A stretch of DNA of 54,398 nt from Prochlorococcus sp. W8 (GCA_000291825.1 ALPF01000031.1:1-54398), one strand, 5' to 3'. Numbered from the stretch's first letter, positions 18,353 through 26,141 are shown. Notes: a model not told the origin generated them from the sequence alone. Numbers and translations are program-made.

Positions 18353-18745
18353 ATGAATGAAAGAGCAACTGAAGAAAAATTAAAAAATTCTGATGATGGC
18401 AAAGGTATTTTAATTACGAATAGTGCAATTCAGCAGATTTCTAACTTATTAAAAAACCAAACTGATAAAAATGCATTGAGAGTTGGTGTGAGATCCGGAG
18501 GTTGTAGTGGAATGAGTTATACCATGGATTTCATAACTAAGAATCAAATAAATTCTGATGATAAAATATATGATTATTCATTAAGTGATGATCAGTTTTT
18601 TCAGGTTGTTTGTGATCCTAAGAGTTTGCTATATATTTATGGGATGCAATTAGATTTCAGTAATGAATTGATAGGTGGGGGTTTTAATTTTACCAACCCA
18701 AATGCATCTCAAACTTGTGGATGCGGAAGCTCTTTTGCTGTTTAA
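18353..18745 (+). CDS. A-type Fe-S cluster carrier (IscA/SufA/HesB)
   Basis: 130 residues with the three conserved cysteines: SGGCSGMSY at about residue 46 and TCGCGSSF at the C-terminus (CxC). It moves Fe-S clusters from the SUF scaffold to apoproteins such as photosystem I. The N-terminal 20 residues are variable and probably disordered. It leads a same-strand run with a TPR protein and the LpxB-like protein, with a 12-base gap to the TPR gene. Whether this is the SufA or IscA subtype cannot be settled. Confidence 0.93.
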   Translation: MNERATEEKLKNSDDGKGILITNSAIQQISNLLKNQTDKNALRVGVRSGGCSGMSYTMDFITKNQINSDDKIYDYSLSDDQFFQVVCDPKSLLYIYGMQLDFSNELIGGGFNFTNPNASQTCGCGSSFAV

Positions 18746-18757
18746 AAATAAATAAAT

Positions 18758-19174
18758 ATGAGTGATGTTGAAAATGAATTTAATTCAGCTTTATCTAAAT
18801 ATAAAGCTGGAGAGGACATAAACAAAATAGCGCTGGAATTTAAAGAGATTATAAATAAGATTCCAAATCATTTTGCTGCATGGACTTGTTTGGCATGGCT
18901 TCAACTGCTTCAAAAAAACAATGAAGACGCTTTATTTGCAGCAAAACAAGCAGTAAAACTAAATGGTCAAGATCCACAGGCCAGAATGAATCTTGCTTTA
19001 GCCTTATTAGCCACTAATAATAAAGGTGTTAGAGATCATGTAGATTTGATAAAAAGACTTATTATTTTTGCGCCTGAATTAGAAGAAGATTTAAAAGAGT
19101 CAGTAAATGATGGTTTATCAAGAAATTCTGATTGGAGTGAATTAAAAAAAATAAAGAAGTGGTTGGATTTTTAG
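18758..19174 (+). CDS. TPR-repeat protein
   Basis: 138 residues with tetratricopeptide helices: FAAWTCLAWLQLLQKNNEDALFAAKQAVKLNGQDPQARMNLALALL shows the W-L-G-A-F-A-P spacing of about two repeats. The N-terminal part (NEFNSALSKYKAGEDINKIALEFKEI) may be a further degenerate repeat. Soluble; likely a protein-protein scaffold with unknown partner. Its stop codon directly abuts the TTG start of the next gene, implying translational coupling. Confidence 0.85.
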   Translation: MSDVENEFNSALSKYKAGEDINKIALEFKEIINKIPNHFAAWTCLAWLQLLQKNNEDALFAAKQAVKLNGQDPQARMNLALALLATNNKGVRDHVDLIKRLIIFAPELEEDLKESVNDGLSRNSDWSELKKIKKWLDF

Positions 19175-20380
19175 TTGTCTAGGATTTTAGTTATCAGTAA
19201 TGGACATGGAGAAGACATTTCTGGATGTTTATTAGCAAAAAGACTTATTGAACAAGGTAATCAAGTTGATGCTTTGCCAATTGTTGGTCATGGGAATTCA
19301 TATTTAAGAGAAAATATAAGGATAATTGGTAAAACACGATTATTCAATACAGGAGGTTTAGGATACAATTCATTTAAAGGAAGGTTAAATGATTTAGTAA
19401 ATGGGCAAGTTATTTATTTATTAAAAAAATTATTTTTAACTTACTCATTAAGAAAAAAATATGATTCGTTCTTGGCAGTTGGTGATATTGTTCCAATTCT
19501 TTTTGCCTGGTTTTGCAGAAAAAAATACTTTCTTTATTTGGTTGCTTATTCAAGTCATTATGCCGGAAAGTTAGTGCTCCCTTGGCCATGCAAATTTTGC
19601 TTAAAATCAAATAGATTAAAAAAAATTTATTCACGAGATCAGCTAACAGCTGATGACTTGACGTATCAGTTAAAGAGGAAGGTCTATTTTTTCGGCAATC
19701 CATTCATGGATATCTTTGATCAATGTGAGAATAAGTCGGATAACTCTAAAACAATTTTTAACTTATTACCAGGAAGTCGTTTACCTGAAATTGAAAACAA
19801 TTTTATTATTATGCTTGATTTATTAGAAAATCTATCTAACTATAAAATTTTTAATGATATTTCATTCGAATTTGCATTGGTAGATTCTTTTTCTAAGAAT
19901 AAAATTCAAAAAATTTTATCTCAGAGAAATTGGCAATTTCAATCTAACAATAAAGAAGTTAATATTATTGTCTATAGTTTTAAATCAATTTATATAAGTT
20001 TAATTTGGAATTCTTTTGAAAGAACTTTAAGTAGAAGTGATATCGTAATAAGTATGTCTGGCACGGCAGCTGAACAAGCTGTAGGTTTAGCTAAACCAGT
20101 AATTCAAATAGATGGATCTGGACCTCAATTTACAAGTTCTTTTGCTAACGCACAAAGAAGACTCTTAGGGGATTATGTGTTTTGTGCAACTAAATATAAA
20201 AATAGTGATGAAAAAATCCAGGAAACCATAGATATAATTTTTAGGGTAATGTACTTATTAAAACTAGATAAAAAATTTTTAATTTGTTGTAAAAAAATTG
20301 CTAAATCTAGACTAGGGAGTATTGGAGCTAGTTTACAAATTTCAAAAGATATTAATGATAATTTAATTAATGGAAAATAA
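19175..20380 (+). CDS. Lipid-A-disaccharide-synthase-related glycosyltransferase (COG4370)
   Basis: 401 residues starting at a TTG that directly follows the upstream stop. The N-terminus ILVISNGHGEDISGCLLAKRL is the GT-B nucleotide-sugar fold start of this LpxB-like family. LLPGSRLPEI, then MSGTAAEQAVGLAKPVIQIDG near the C-terminus, match the LpxB donor-binding region. It is cyanobacteria-specific and distinct from bona fide LpxB, with an unknown acceptor. It is followed by a small membrane protein that overlaps by 11 bases. Confidence 0.86.
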   Translation: MSRILVISNGHGEDISGCLLAKRLIEQGNQVDALPIVGHGNSYLRENIRIIGKTRLFNTGGLGYNSFKGRLNDLVNGQVIYLLKKLFLTYSLRKKYDSFLAVGDIVPILFAWFCRKKYFLYLVAYSSHYAGKLVLPWPCKFCLKSNRLKKIYSRDQLTADDLTYQLKRKVYFFGNPFMDIFDQCENKSDNSKTIFNLLPGSRLPEIENNFIIMLDLLENLSNYKIFNDISFEFALVDSFSKNKIQKILSQRNWQFQSNNKEVNIIVYSFKSIYISLIWNSFERTLSRSDIVISMSGTAAEQAVGLAKPVIQIDGSGPQFTSSFANAQRRLLGDYVFCATKYKNSDEKIQETIDIIFRVMYLLKLDKKFLICCKKIAKSRLGSIGASLQISKDINDNLINGK

Positions 20381-20618
20381 TAAATTTAAAAGTTTTATAG
20401 ATCAAGTTTTATTAATTAATTTATTTCTTGTAATTATTTTTGCATTATTTTTTATATTTTCAGTGATTATGGAGATAAACGGGTTTTCAATTTATCTCGA
20501 CTTATTTAGGAGGATTTGGAATCCATTGATAATTCCTCTCATAACTTTATTAATATTAAGTTCTTTATGGAGTGGAATTAATTCTTGGTTAAAGCAGAGA
20601 GGGCATTCTGAAGAGTAG
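20370..20618 (+). CDS. Small two-helix membrane protein
   Basis: 82 residues with two hydrophobic helices (about 13-34 and 48-67), a short basic linker (FRRIWNPL) and a polar tail. It overlaps the upstream LpxB-like gene by 11 bases and the convergent TIGR01777 gene by 41 bases. I do not recognise a named family; the arrangement suggests a membrane partner of the LpxB-like protein. The ATG is the first in frame. Confidence 0.7.
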   Translation: MENNKFKSFIDQVLLINLFLVIIFALFFIFSVIMEINGFSIYLDLFRRIWNPLIIPLITLLILSSLWSGINSWLKQRGHSEE

Positions 20619-21510
20619 GATATTTGAATTTAAAAAAGTTATTTTTGAGCCTAATACTTATAACTCTTTGACCTTCTAAAACTAATTTGGCTCCGTCTCC
20701 TAACATTAATCTTAATGGAGCTCCAGGCACGGGAAGTAGATTTGGTCTTTTTAGGCTACTAGCTAATTGAGAGGAGAATTCTTTCATCTTTACAGGTTCT
20801 GGTGCTACTGCATTAAATATTCCATTATACTTCTTATCTTTAATAGCATTGATTATTAGTTCACATAAATCATCTCTATGGATCCAGCTCATCCATTGAT
20901 TGCCATTACCAATTGGCCCGCCAAGTCCAAGTTTGAAAATAGGTAGCATTTTACCTAAAGCACCTCCATCTTTGCCAAGGACAATTCCTATTCTAAAAAT
21001 TACTAATCTTGTAAAAAATGGTTTTTTCAAAGCTTCTTCCTCCCAATTTTTACATAATTTTGCAAGAAAATCTTCTCCATTGGTGCTGGCCTCTGTGAAT
21101 TCATAACTGAGACTTGTCCCGTAGTAACCGATAGCAGAAGCATTAATAATAAATTTTGGATTAATTTTCAGAGACTTTAAGTTTTTCATAAGATATTTTG
21201 TAGTATTAATTCGACTATCCTCAATTTCTTTTTTTTGAATAGCAGTCCATCTTTTATCAGCAATTGGCTCGCCTATTAAATTGATAATCCCATCACTATC
21301 TTTTAGTTTTTTAATAAGATTTTCGTTAGACCAATTTTTTTCATTTGTTGCGTCTAATTTTAAAAAATTTATCATACTTAAAGAATTCTTCATTTGTAGT
21401 TGATCAATATTTTTCCTACTTATGATACAAATTTCATGTTTTTCTTTTATTAATCTTGGGATTAATTCTTTTCCTATAAATCCAGAACATCCAAATAGTA
21501 AAATTTTCAT
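20578..21510 (-). CDS. TIGR01777 family NAD(P)-dependent epimerase-like oxidoreductase
   Basis: 310 residues, extended SDR fold. LLFGCSGFIGKELIPRL gives the GxxGxxG cofactor loop at the N-terminus, INLIGEPIADKRW is a family signature, and NASAIGYYG is the active-site YxxxK-like region. RIGIVLGKDGGALGKMLPIF and WMSWIHRDDL are also conserved. Related to plant and cyanobacterial epimerase family SulA homologues. The substrate is unknown; a role in cell division has been proposed for related proteins. It overlaps the small membrane gene by 41 bases at its 3' end. Confidence 0.9.
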   Translation of the reverse strand: MKILLFGCSGFIGKELIPRLIKEKHEICIISRKNIDQLQMKNSLSMINFLKLDATNEKNWSNENLIKKLKDSDGIINLIGEPIADKRWTAIQKKEIEDSRINTTKYLMKNLKSLKINPKFIINASAIGYYGTSLSYEFTEASTNGEDFLAKLCKNWEEEALKKPFFTRLVIFRIGIVLGKDGGALGKMLPIFKLGLGGPIGNGNQWMSWIHRDDLCELIINAIKDKKYNGIFNAVAPEPVKMKEFSSQLASSLKRPNLLPVPGAPLRLMLGDGAKLVLEGQRVISIRLKNNFFKFKYPTLQNALSALTKN

Positions 21511-21645
21511 TTTAAGAATTGATTACTTGTAAACCCTATAAAATTTTTTTAATTTTCGTTAAATTATCTACAACAATAATTTTTTATTAATTGGAAGGAT
21601 TTATTATTAAAAAAATTATTAAATTAGTAACTAATAAACTTTTTT

Positions 21646-21891
21646 ATGACGGATTCAATACCAAAAAAGCCACTCAAAAAAGGTAGTTTAGTTGTATTAG
21701 ATAAAGAAAAATATATAAAAAGCCTTGAATCACTAGCAAGTGATACTGATTTACCAAATTATGTTTTTGAGGGGCCAGGTGAGATTTTAGCCGTGAAAGA
21801 AGATTATGCTCAAGTACGATGGAGAAGGCCAGTGCCAGATGTATGGTTTAAATTAGAACAGTTAAAAGAATATTCAGAAAATTCAATATAA
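21646..21891 (+). CDS. ndhO: NAD(P)H-quinone oxidoreductase subunit O
   Basis: 81 residues, a cyanobacteria/plant-specific subunit of thylakoid NDH-1. Diagnostic features are KKGSLVVLDKEKY near the start, LPNYVFEGPGEILAVKEDYAQVRWRRPVPDVWFKLEQL (here split: the RWRRPVPDVW motif is invariant). It is soluble and binds the stromal/cytoplasmic arm of the complex, modulating electron flow. It stands alone, convergent with the DnaJ-domain gene. NdhM and NdhF are encoded elsewhere in the window. Confidence 0.96.
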   Translation: MTDSIPKKPLKKGSLVVLDKEKYIKSLESLASDTDLPNYVFEGPGEILAVKEDYAQVRWRRPVPDVWFKLEQLKEYSENSI

Positions 21892-21897
21892 ATTATT

Positions 21898-22578
21898 TTA
21901 AAAAGATATACTTTTTTTATTAATTGCCATCTTTGTTTGAATTCTTTTTGCTTCTTTCATCATTTCTTTCCCATCGAATAAATAATTATCAACATATCCT
22001 TGAGTATATCTATCTAATTGATCTAAAGCATCTTCGACTTGAGAGTAGCAATGATATAAGTCTAACCCTAATGAGGAAATGGGGCTTGGAACGATTCTTG
22101 ATTTATAGACTTCTGAAACTTTATTAATTTTTTTCTTACTTTTGCTGATATATTTGCAGAAGTTTTCCATTAATTCATCATCATATGGATCAGCTGACAG
22201 TTTCTTAATCTCTTCATTTAAGGGTTTTATTACTTGAGTAATTAATCTATTAAGAGGTTGATAGGTATTAATAATCCATTGTTTTATATCGTTGTCTTTG
22301 TTCGTAGAAGAATTACTATTATTTTTTATTTCTAAAGACCAGTCTTCGTATCTTTGACTTTCAGTGCTTTCTTGAAATAGTAAATTTTTGTCATACATTA
22401 TTTTTTTTTGAGGATCACTTAATGTTTCCCATGCTAATTGAATTGCTAAAAACTTTTCATTACTACCTCCGGTATCAGGATGATATTTTTTTGCTAATAA
22501 TCTATATGCTGATTTAATCTCAGATCTTAAAGCATTTCTTGGGACACCCAATTCTTTATAATAATCTTTTGAATTCAT
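21898..22578 (-). CDS. DnaJ-domain protein
   Basis: 226 residues from the ATG at 22578 (MNSKDYYKELGVP). An upstream start would overlap cysK, so this start is preferred. J domain residues 1-65 include the HPD tripeptide in AKKYHPDTGG that stimulates Hsp70 ATPase. The rest (about 66-226) has no G/F or zinc-finger region but a charged, helical segment (LITQVIKPLNEEIKKL). It is therefore a class III J protein, probably a specialised co-chaperone. It lies 7 bases after cysK on the same strand. Confidence 0.85.
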   Translation of the reverse strand: MNSKDYYKELGVPRNALRSEIKSAYRLLAKKYHPDTGGSNEKFLAIQLAWETLSDPQKKIMYDKNLLFQESTESQRYEDWSLEIKNNSNSSTNKDNDIKQWIINTYQPLNRLITQVIKPLNEEIKKLSADPYDDELMENFCKYISKSKKKINKVSEVYKSRIVPSPISSLGLDLYHCYSQVEDALDQLDRYTQGYVDNYLFDGKEMMKEAKRIQTKMAINKKSISF

Positions 22579-22585
22579 TATCAAT

Positions 22586-23554
22586 TTATAAATATCCATC
22601 CTCACGGGATATTATGGAAGTATTATTATCAAACATTGCCGTTGATAAATATCTTTCACCAAAACTTGGCAGAATTACAACTAGTCTTTTGCCTAATAGC
22701 TCCTTCCTCTTAGCAATTTTAATTGTTGCAGCTATAGCTGCACCACTACTAATACCGGACAAAAGACCTTCTTTCTTGGCTAAAAGCCTCCCAAAATAAA
22801 AAGCCTCATCATCATCAATTGTTAATATCTCATCAATTAGTTCTTTTTTTAAAACTTTTGGAATAAATCCTGCCCCAATTCCTTGTATTGAATGAGAACC
22901 AGGTTTACATCCTGAAATTACAGCACTTTTTTTCGGCTCTACAGCATATATCTTACAATTGGGATTTACTTTTTTTAGATAAGTTGCGCATCCAGTAACA
23001 GTACCCCCTGTGCCGACACCTGTCACTAATCCATCTATTATGTGGTTTGATTGTTCCCAAATTTCTTTTGCGGTAGTTTTTGAATGTATTTCTGGGTTGG
23101 CTAGATTTTCAAATTGATTGAACTGGAAACTATTTGGAATTTCATTAGCTAATTCATTCGCTAATTTTAGAGCCCCTCTCATTCCTTCCTTACCTGGAGT
23201 TAATTGTAATTCTGCCCCGTAAGCCCTCAGCATAGCTCGTCTTTCAATGCTCATCGTATCAGGCATTGTTAGGATTAATTTATATCCTTTTGCAGCAGCC
23301 ACCATTGCTAGAGCAATCCCTGTATTACCACTAGTGGCTTCGATTAAAGTCGTTTTTTCTGGCGATATAGATCCATTCTCTTCTGCAGTAATTATCATTG
23401 AGTAAGCTATACGATCTTTAACTGACGCTGACGGATTAAAGCTTTCTAATTTGGCTATTATCTCTGGATAGCAATTGAATTGTTTTTTAATTCTATTTAA
23501 TCTAACTAAAGGAGTGTTACCAACTAAATGAGTAATATCGTTTGCTATTTCCAT
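22586..23554 (-). CDS. cysK: Cysteine synthase (O-acetylserine sulfhydrylase)
   Basis: 322 residues of fold-type II PLP enzyme. It shows HLVGNTPLVRLNRI, NPSASVKDRIA with the PLP lysine at about residue 45, EATSGNTGIALA (the phosphate loop), GVGTGGTVTGCATYLK and GISSGAA near the C-terminus. It replaces acetate by sulfide in O-acetyl-L-serine to form cysteine. All active residues are present. The 148-base gap upstream holds promoters for it and for the UPF0367 gene. Confidence 0.97.
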   Translation of the reverse strand: MEIANDITHLVGNTPLVRLNRIKKQFNCYPEIIAKLESFNPSASVKDRIAYSMIITAEENGSISPEKTTLIEATSGNTGIALAMVAAAKGYKLILTMPDTMSIERRAMLRAYGAELQLTPGKEGMRGALKLANELANEIPNSFQFNQFENLANPEIHSKTTAKEIWEQSNHIIDGLVTGVGTGGTVTGCATYLKKVNPNCKIYAVEPKKSAVISGCKPGSHSIQGIGAGFIPKVLKKELIDEILTIDDDEAFYFGRLLAKKEGLLSGISSGAAIAATIKIAKRKELLGKRLVVILPSFGERYLSTAMFDNNTSIISREDGYL

Positions 23555-23702
23555 GCAATTTAAGGCTTAAAAATATTAAATAAACTTAATTTTATATTAA
23601 TAATAATATTCATTTATCAATATTTTTAAAAGTAATTTATTCAAAAACCATTACTTATGGCAAAAGTTTTTCTATAGTTAACTTATTATGAAATTTTAAA
23701 TT

Positions 23703-23969
23703 ATGTACACATTAGAACTAAGTCTCCGATATTCCCCTTTTCCTATCTCTGTACAAAAAAAAGAATATGATGAAGTTTTCAAGATTTTTCAAGAAGTAAA
23801 GAATGCAATGATAAATAATAATTCATCAACTTTGATTGAATTACAATGTGAAAAAATAAATAGCAAGTCACTTGCTGTATTATCTCATGAAATAATTGCA
23901 GTTCAAATATATGAGAAATCCGCAATAGCAGGTGGTACAAAAAGACCTGGCTTTTCACTAGATAGGTAA
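23703..23969 (+). CDS. UPF0367 protein
   Basis: 88 residues, recognised as the cyanobacterial UPF0367 family by MYTLELSLRYSPFPISVQKKEYD, LIELQCEK, SHEIIAVQIYEKS and the C-terminal GGTKRPGFSLDR. Function is unknown; soluble. Its last codon overlaps the start of the ABC ATPase gene by one base, so the two are probably coupled. Confidence 0.85.
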   Translation: MYTLELSLRYSPFPISVQKKEYDEVFKIFQEVKNAMINNNSSTLIELQCEKINSKSLAVLSHEIIAVQIYEKSAIAGGTKRPGFSLDR

Positions 23970-24652
23970 TGATACAAAAATCAAATATAGATATAAAAAA
24001 ACAAGATAAATTAATTTTCGAGAATGTATATTTTTCATGGCCTGGGCAAGAAAAGTTTATAATTGAAAACTGTAATTTTTCGATATGTCAGCCAGGATTA
24101 TGGATGCTTTTGGGAAAGAATGGTTGTGGTAAAAGTACTATTTTAAAGTTAATTAAAGGAATTCTTCAGCCAACTAATGGAAAAATTAAAAGACCTGATA
24201 ATTTATCAATGGTTTTTCAAAATCCAGATCATCAAATATTAATGCCTACTTGTGGAAGTGAATTAATTTTAAATATCAAGGAAAATATTAGTAAAAAAGA
24301 AATTCATGAAAAAGTTAATCAAGTGCTTATAGATGTTGGCCTTAAAGGATTTCTAAAAAGGCCTGTTCACACTCTAAGTGGAGGTCAAAAACAAAAACTT
24401 GCTATAGCATCTGCCTTAATAAGTAAAAGTAATTTTATTTTGATGGATGAGCCTACTGCTCTTTTAGATGAGTTTAGTCAAATGCAAATTATTGAAATAA
24501 TAAAATCTTTGACAGATAAACCATACCAACCAATTACAGTTTTGTGGATAACACATCGATTAGAGGAATTAATCTATGCTGATAGAGCTTCTAAAATGAT
24601 AAATGGTAAATTTTCTGTATGGCAAAATCCTAATAATTTCAAAGAAAAATAA
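23969..24652 (+). CDS. ABC transporter ATP-binding protein (ECF/cobalt type)
   Basis: 227 residues with a full nucleotide-binding domain: Walker A GKNGCGKST, Q-loop FQNPDHQILMPT (the PDxQ form found in ECF-type ATPases), signature LSGGQKQKLAIASAL, Walker B FILMDEPTALLD and H-loop ITHRLEEL. It is likely one half of an energy-coupling transporter for a cofactor or metal, or a chloroplast-NAP14-type protein in photosynthetic lineages. No membrane partner is adjacent. It ends 46 bases before tRNA-Asn. Confidence 0.9.
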   Translation: MIQKSNIDIKKQDKLIFENVYFSWPGQEKFIIENCNFSICQPGLWMLLGKNGCGKSTILKLIKGILQPTNGKIKRPDNLSMVFQNPDHQILMPTCGSELILNIKENISKKEIHEKVNQVLIDVGLKGFLKRPVHTLSGGQKQKLAIASALISKSNFILMDEPTALLDEFSQMQIIEIIKSLTDKPYQPITVLWITHRLEELIYADRASKMINGKFSVWQNPNNFKEK

Positions 24653-24698
24653 AAAACCCCTTGTCATTTGGTCGGTAAAAGAGTTAGGTTTTTATTAT

Positions 24699-24770
24699 TC
24701 CTCGGTAGCTCAGCGGTAGAGCGATCGGCTGTTAACCGATTGGTCGCAGGTTCGAATCCCGCCCGGGGAG
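24699..24770 (+). tRNA. tRNA-Asn(GUU)
   Basis: A 72-nt cloverleaf without the encoded CCA. The acceptor TCCTCGG pairs with CCGGGGA (one T-G wobble), discriminator G. The D arm is GCTC/GAGC. The anticodon arm ATCGG-CTGTTAA-CCGAT gives anticodon GUU. The T arm is GCAGG-TTCGAAT-CCCGC. The third pair of the T stem is an A-C mismatch, the only irregularity. It marks the boundary between dense core genes and the accessory stretch downstream. Confidence 0.95.
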
Positions 24771-24795
24771 TTTTATATGTCTAAAAAAAGTCCAT

Positions 24796-24821
24796 AAAAG
24801 ACCCTTAGAGGGTCTTTTTTT
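24796..24821 (+). terminator. Rho-independent terminator after tRNA-Asn
   Basis: A perfect 9-bp stem AAAGACCCT/AGGGTCTTT with a 3-nt loop (TAG), followed by a run of T to about 24821. It lies 26 bases beyond the tRNA 3' end and would end its transcript. Confidence 0.85.
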
Positions 24822-24993
24822 ATGTCTTTCAAAGCACTTTTGGCAATTTATAAATAGAATAGAAAAGATAGTATAGGACGTTATGATTAGTCCATTACTA
24901 GTCCTTTTACTAGTCATTCATAGTTTTTACTAATTCATAATTTCTTCTATTTAATCTGATTATCAAAAAGATCTTCTGCTTTCATAACTAAAT

Positions 24994-25018
24994 AAAAAGA
25001 CCCTTTTAGGGTCTTTTT
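24994..25018. terminator. Bidirectional terminator
   Basis: Stem AAAAAGACCCT/AGGGTCTTTTT (11 bp, loop TTT) with A-run on one side and T-run on the other, so it can act in both directions. It shares the GACCCT core with the terminator at 24796. It lies 36 bases downstream of the minus-strand small gene at 25054-25200. Confidence 0.8.
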
Positions 25019-25053
25019 ATTTCCTTGGATTTATATTATCTTTCAATAAACTT

Positions 25054-25200
25054 TCAATGAGCATTTGTTGGATGATCGATGCATTCTTTATCCCAGTAAT
25101 CTTGCTTTGCTTCTTTTGGCAATTTGTAATTAAAATCATGCATTCTCCACATATCTGAAGTTGCATTTCTAAGAGCAGTGAACGGAGTTGTGAGTTTCAT
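25054..25200 (-). CDS. Small hypothetical protein, MKLxTPFT family
   Basis: A 48-residue ORF, MKLTTPFTALRNATSDMWRM then HDFNYKLPKEAKQDYWDKEC and IDHPTNAH. A strong Shine-Dalgarno (GGAGGT) lies 3 bases before ATG on the minus strand, and a terminator follows at 24994-25018. It shares the N-terminus MKL-TPFT with the 64-residue protein at 25903-26097, and the leader/promoter region is also similar. Function unknown; the family appears to be a Prochlorococcus-type short soluble protein. It is too short for ordinary ORF thresholds, yet the ribosome site, terminator and paralogue make it convincing. Confidence 0.75.
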   Translation of the reverse strand: MKLTTPFTALRNATSDMWRMHDFNYKLPKEAKQDYWDKECIDHPTNAH

Positions 25201-25251
25201 AAGACCTCCAATTGTTGTTCTACTCTCTTATTATCCTACTACTCTTTTGGA

Positions 25252-25285
25252 TTTTATAGAGTGTTTCTACTTAAATATGAATGCT
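25252..25285 (-). promoter_or_regulatory. Promoter/leader block shared with 26142-26175
   Basis: Upstream of the small gene at 25054-25200 (52 bases from its start). On the minus strand both blocks read AGCATT, a variable stretch, then AAACACTCTA followed by AAAAT or CAAAT. The TATAAAAT here looks like a -10 element. The same order occurs 45 bases upstream of the second MKLxTPFT gene. Confidence 0.5.
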
Positions 25286-25311
25286 GTTAGTTCAAAGTAA
25301 TTTGTTTGTAT

Positions 25312-25408
25312 AAAAAAAGACCTCTATTTCTAGAAGTCTTTTTATAGTTTTACTGAATCAAGTGTTTCCTTGTTTCCACTGTTTCAATAAAAACTCTCCT
25401 ACACAAAC
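25312..25408 (-). ncRNA. Yfr2-family-like small RNA, copy A
   Basis: On the minus strand the segment begins near GTGTAGGAG (about 25404). It carries the double element GTGGAAACAAGGAAACAC (25360-25380) within a stem-loop flanked by CAG and TTGA, and ends in a terminator (AAAAAGAC...GTCTTTTT, 25312-25343). Copy B at 33036-33129 on the plus strand has the same order of elements. Length of about 95 nt and repeated GGAAACA fit the cyanobacterial Yfr2-5 sRNA family as I remember it. A TAATAT -10-like element lies just upstream. Family name is from memory; the RNA gene itself is well supported by the second copy. Confidence 0.65.
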
Positions 25409-25460
25409 CAAATATTACAGGAATTATTTTTTGAGGTAATGTTAGGAGTTGGGTAAGTAA

Positions 25461-25478
25461 ATTGTCACATGTGAGTAA
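25461..25478. promoter_or_regulatory. Palindromic operator-like site upstream of sRNA copy A
   Basis: ATTGTCACATGTGAGT contains the 10-bp palindrome TCACATGTGA; on the left arm it extends to AATTGTCA. The same palindrome, extended to TGTCACATGTGACA, lies upstream of copy B at nearly the same distance from the conserved GTAGGAG motif (about 74 vs 76 bases). Confidence 0.5.
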
Positions 25479-25529
25479 AACTTAAAAAAAATAAGTCATT
25501 AAAACACATCCCAATCTTTTGAATAAGGG

Positions 25530-25664
25530 CGTTTAGTGATCAGAAATTAGTTTGTGAGGAGTTTTCTGATGTTATTAATCTAATAGTAAAATCATTTGTC
25601 CTCACTCTTAATAGATTAAACAATGTTTATTAGTTGGATGTTCCATGCATCATGCATCCTTTTT
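25530..25664 (+). ncRNA. Candidate small RNA with a loop complementary to the Yfr1 motif
   Basis: On the plus strand an 8-bp perfect inverted repeat ATCAGAAA/TTTCTGAT (25539-25570) holds a 16-nt loop containing TGTGAGGAGT. This is complementary to 10 of the 11 bases of the Yfr1 motif ACUCCUCACAC. At 25636-25659 a second hairpin (GGATG/CATCC with inner CATG/CATG) is followed by TTTTT, which could terminate a transcript. No promoter is assigned; boundaries are guesses. The opposite strand overlaps a possible degenerate small gene. Confidence 0.3.
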
Positions 25665-25721
25665 CCCAGGAAACCCTTATTTTAGGTGGCATTTCTCAAG
25701 TTCTTTTGGGGTTTTCTTCAT
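25630..25721 (-). pseudogene. Possible degenerate third copy of the MKLxTPFT small-protein family
   Basis: A 20-residue frame MPPKIRVSWEKGCMMHGTSN (25630-25692) resembles the C-terminus of the 48-residue protein: WEKGCMMHGTSN against WDKECIDHPTNAH. An overlapping upstream frame starts at 25721 with MKKTPKELEK; adding one A in the AAA run at the junction would join both into a 30-residue protein. It may therefore be a frameshifted gene, or simply a short ORF. Low certainty. Confidence 0.3.
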
Positions 25722-25902
25722 TTTTTCTCATGCATAATTAAATGCATTTAAGTACCTTGGAAGAATTGAGAATTGATTAGATAGTTGCATAACACCTCAT
25801 AGATCTATGCTTTAATTATTCTCCTAATTATTATTAAATTAAAGATCTATTTTAGGAACTAGAACAAATGTGTTAGTGACTAATGAATCTAGAGATAATA
25901 GA

Positions 25903-26097
25903 TTACACATATCCATTACTAATACTCGGATTTTCTTTTTCGCAATACATAATACAAGGATCAGATTTAAACATTTTTCTGTAGTCATCATGCAATCTTT
26001 CAGTTGCAGATTTTTCTTTTGAATTGATTGCATTTCTTATGAAATCCATTTCGTTTAATTTTCGATTGAGAATTGTGAAAGGAGTATCTAGTTTCAT
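25903..26097 (-). CDS. Small hypothetical protein, MKLxTPFT family, second member
   Basis: 64 residues beginning MKLDTPFTILNRKLNEMDFI, then a charged helical part (KSATERLHDDYRKMF) and CIMYCEKENPSISNGYV with two cysteines. A G-rich ribosome site (GGGGGA) lies 4 bases before the ATG. It shares its N-terminus and upstream block with the 48-residue protein at 25054-25200. An AT-rich inverted repeat (CTTTAATT/AATTAAAG, with TAGAT/ATCTA at its ends) at about 25800-25851 lies downstream and could help termination. No known domain; function unknown. Confidence 0.72.
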   Translation of the reverse strand: MKLDTPFTILNRKLNEMDFIRNAINSKEKSATERLHDDYRKMFKSDPCIMYCEKENPSISNGYV

Positions 26098-26141
26098 AAG
26101 TCCCCCAAGATCTTTTTATATTGTCGCTTGCTTTGTATTAG

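Noticed and set aside
23630-23656. Inverted repeat AAGTAAT/ATTACTT upstream of the UPF0367 gene
   Set aside because: Seven-base A/T arms 13 bases apart are expected by chance in such AT-rich spacers.
24732-24917. 61-codon minus-strand frame ending LPGRDSNLRPIG
   Set aside because: It runs antisense through the tRNA-Asn gene and through the terminator at 24796; such tRNA-antisense peptides are a known artefact.
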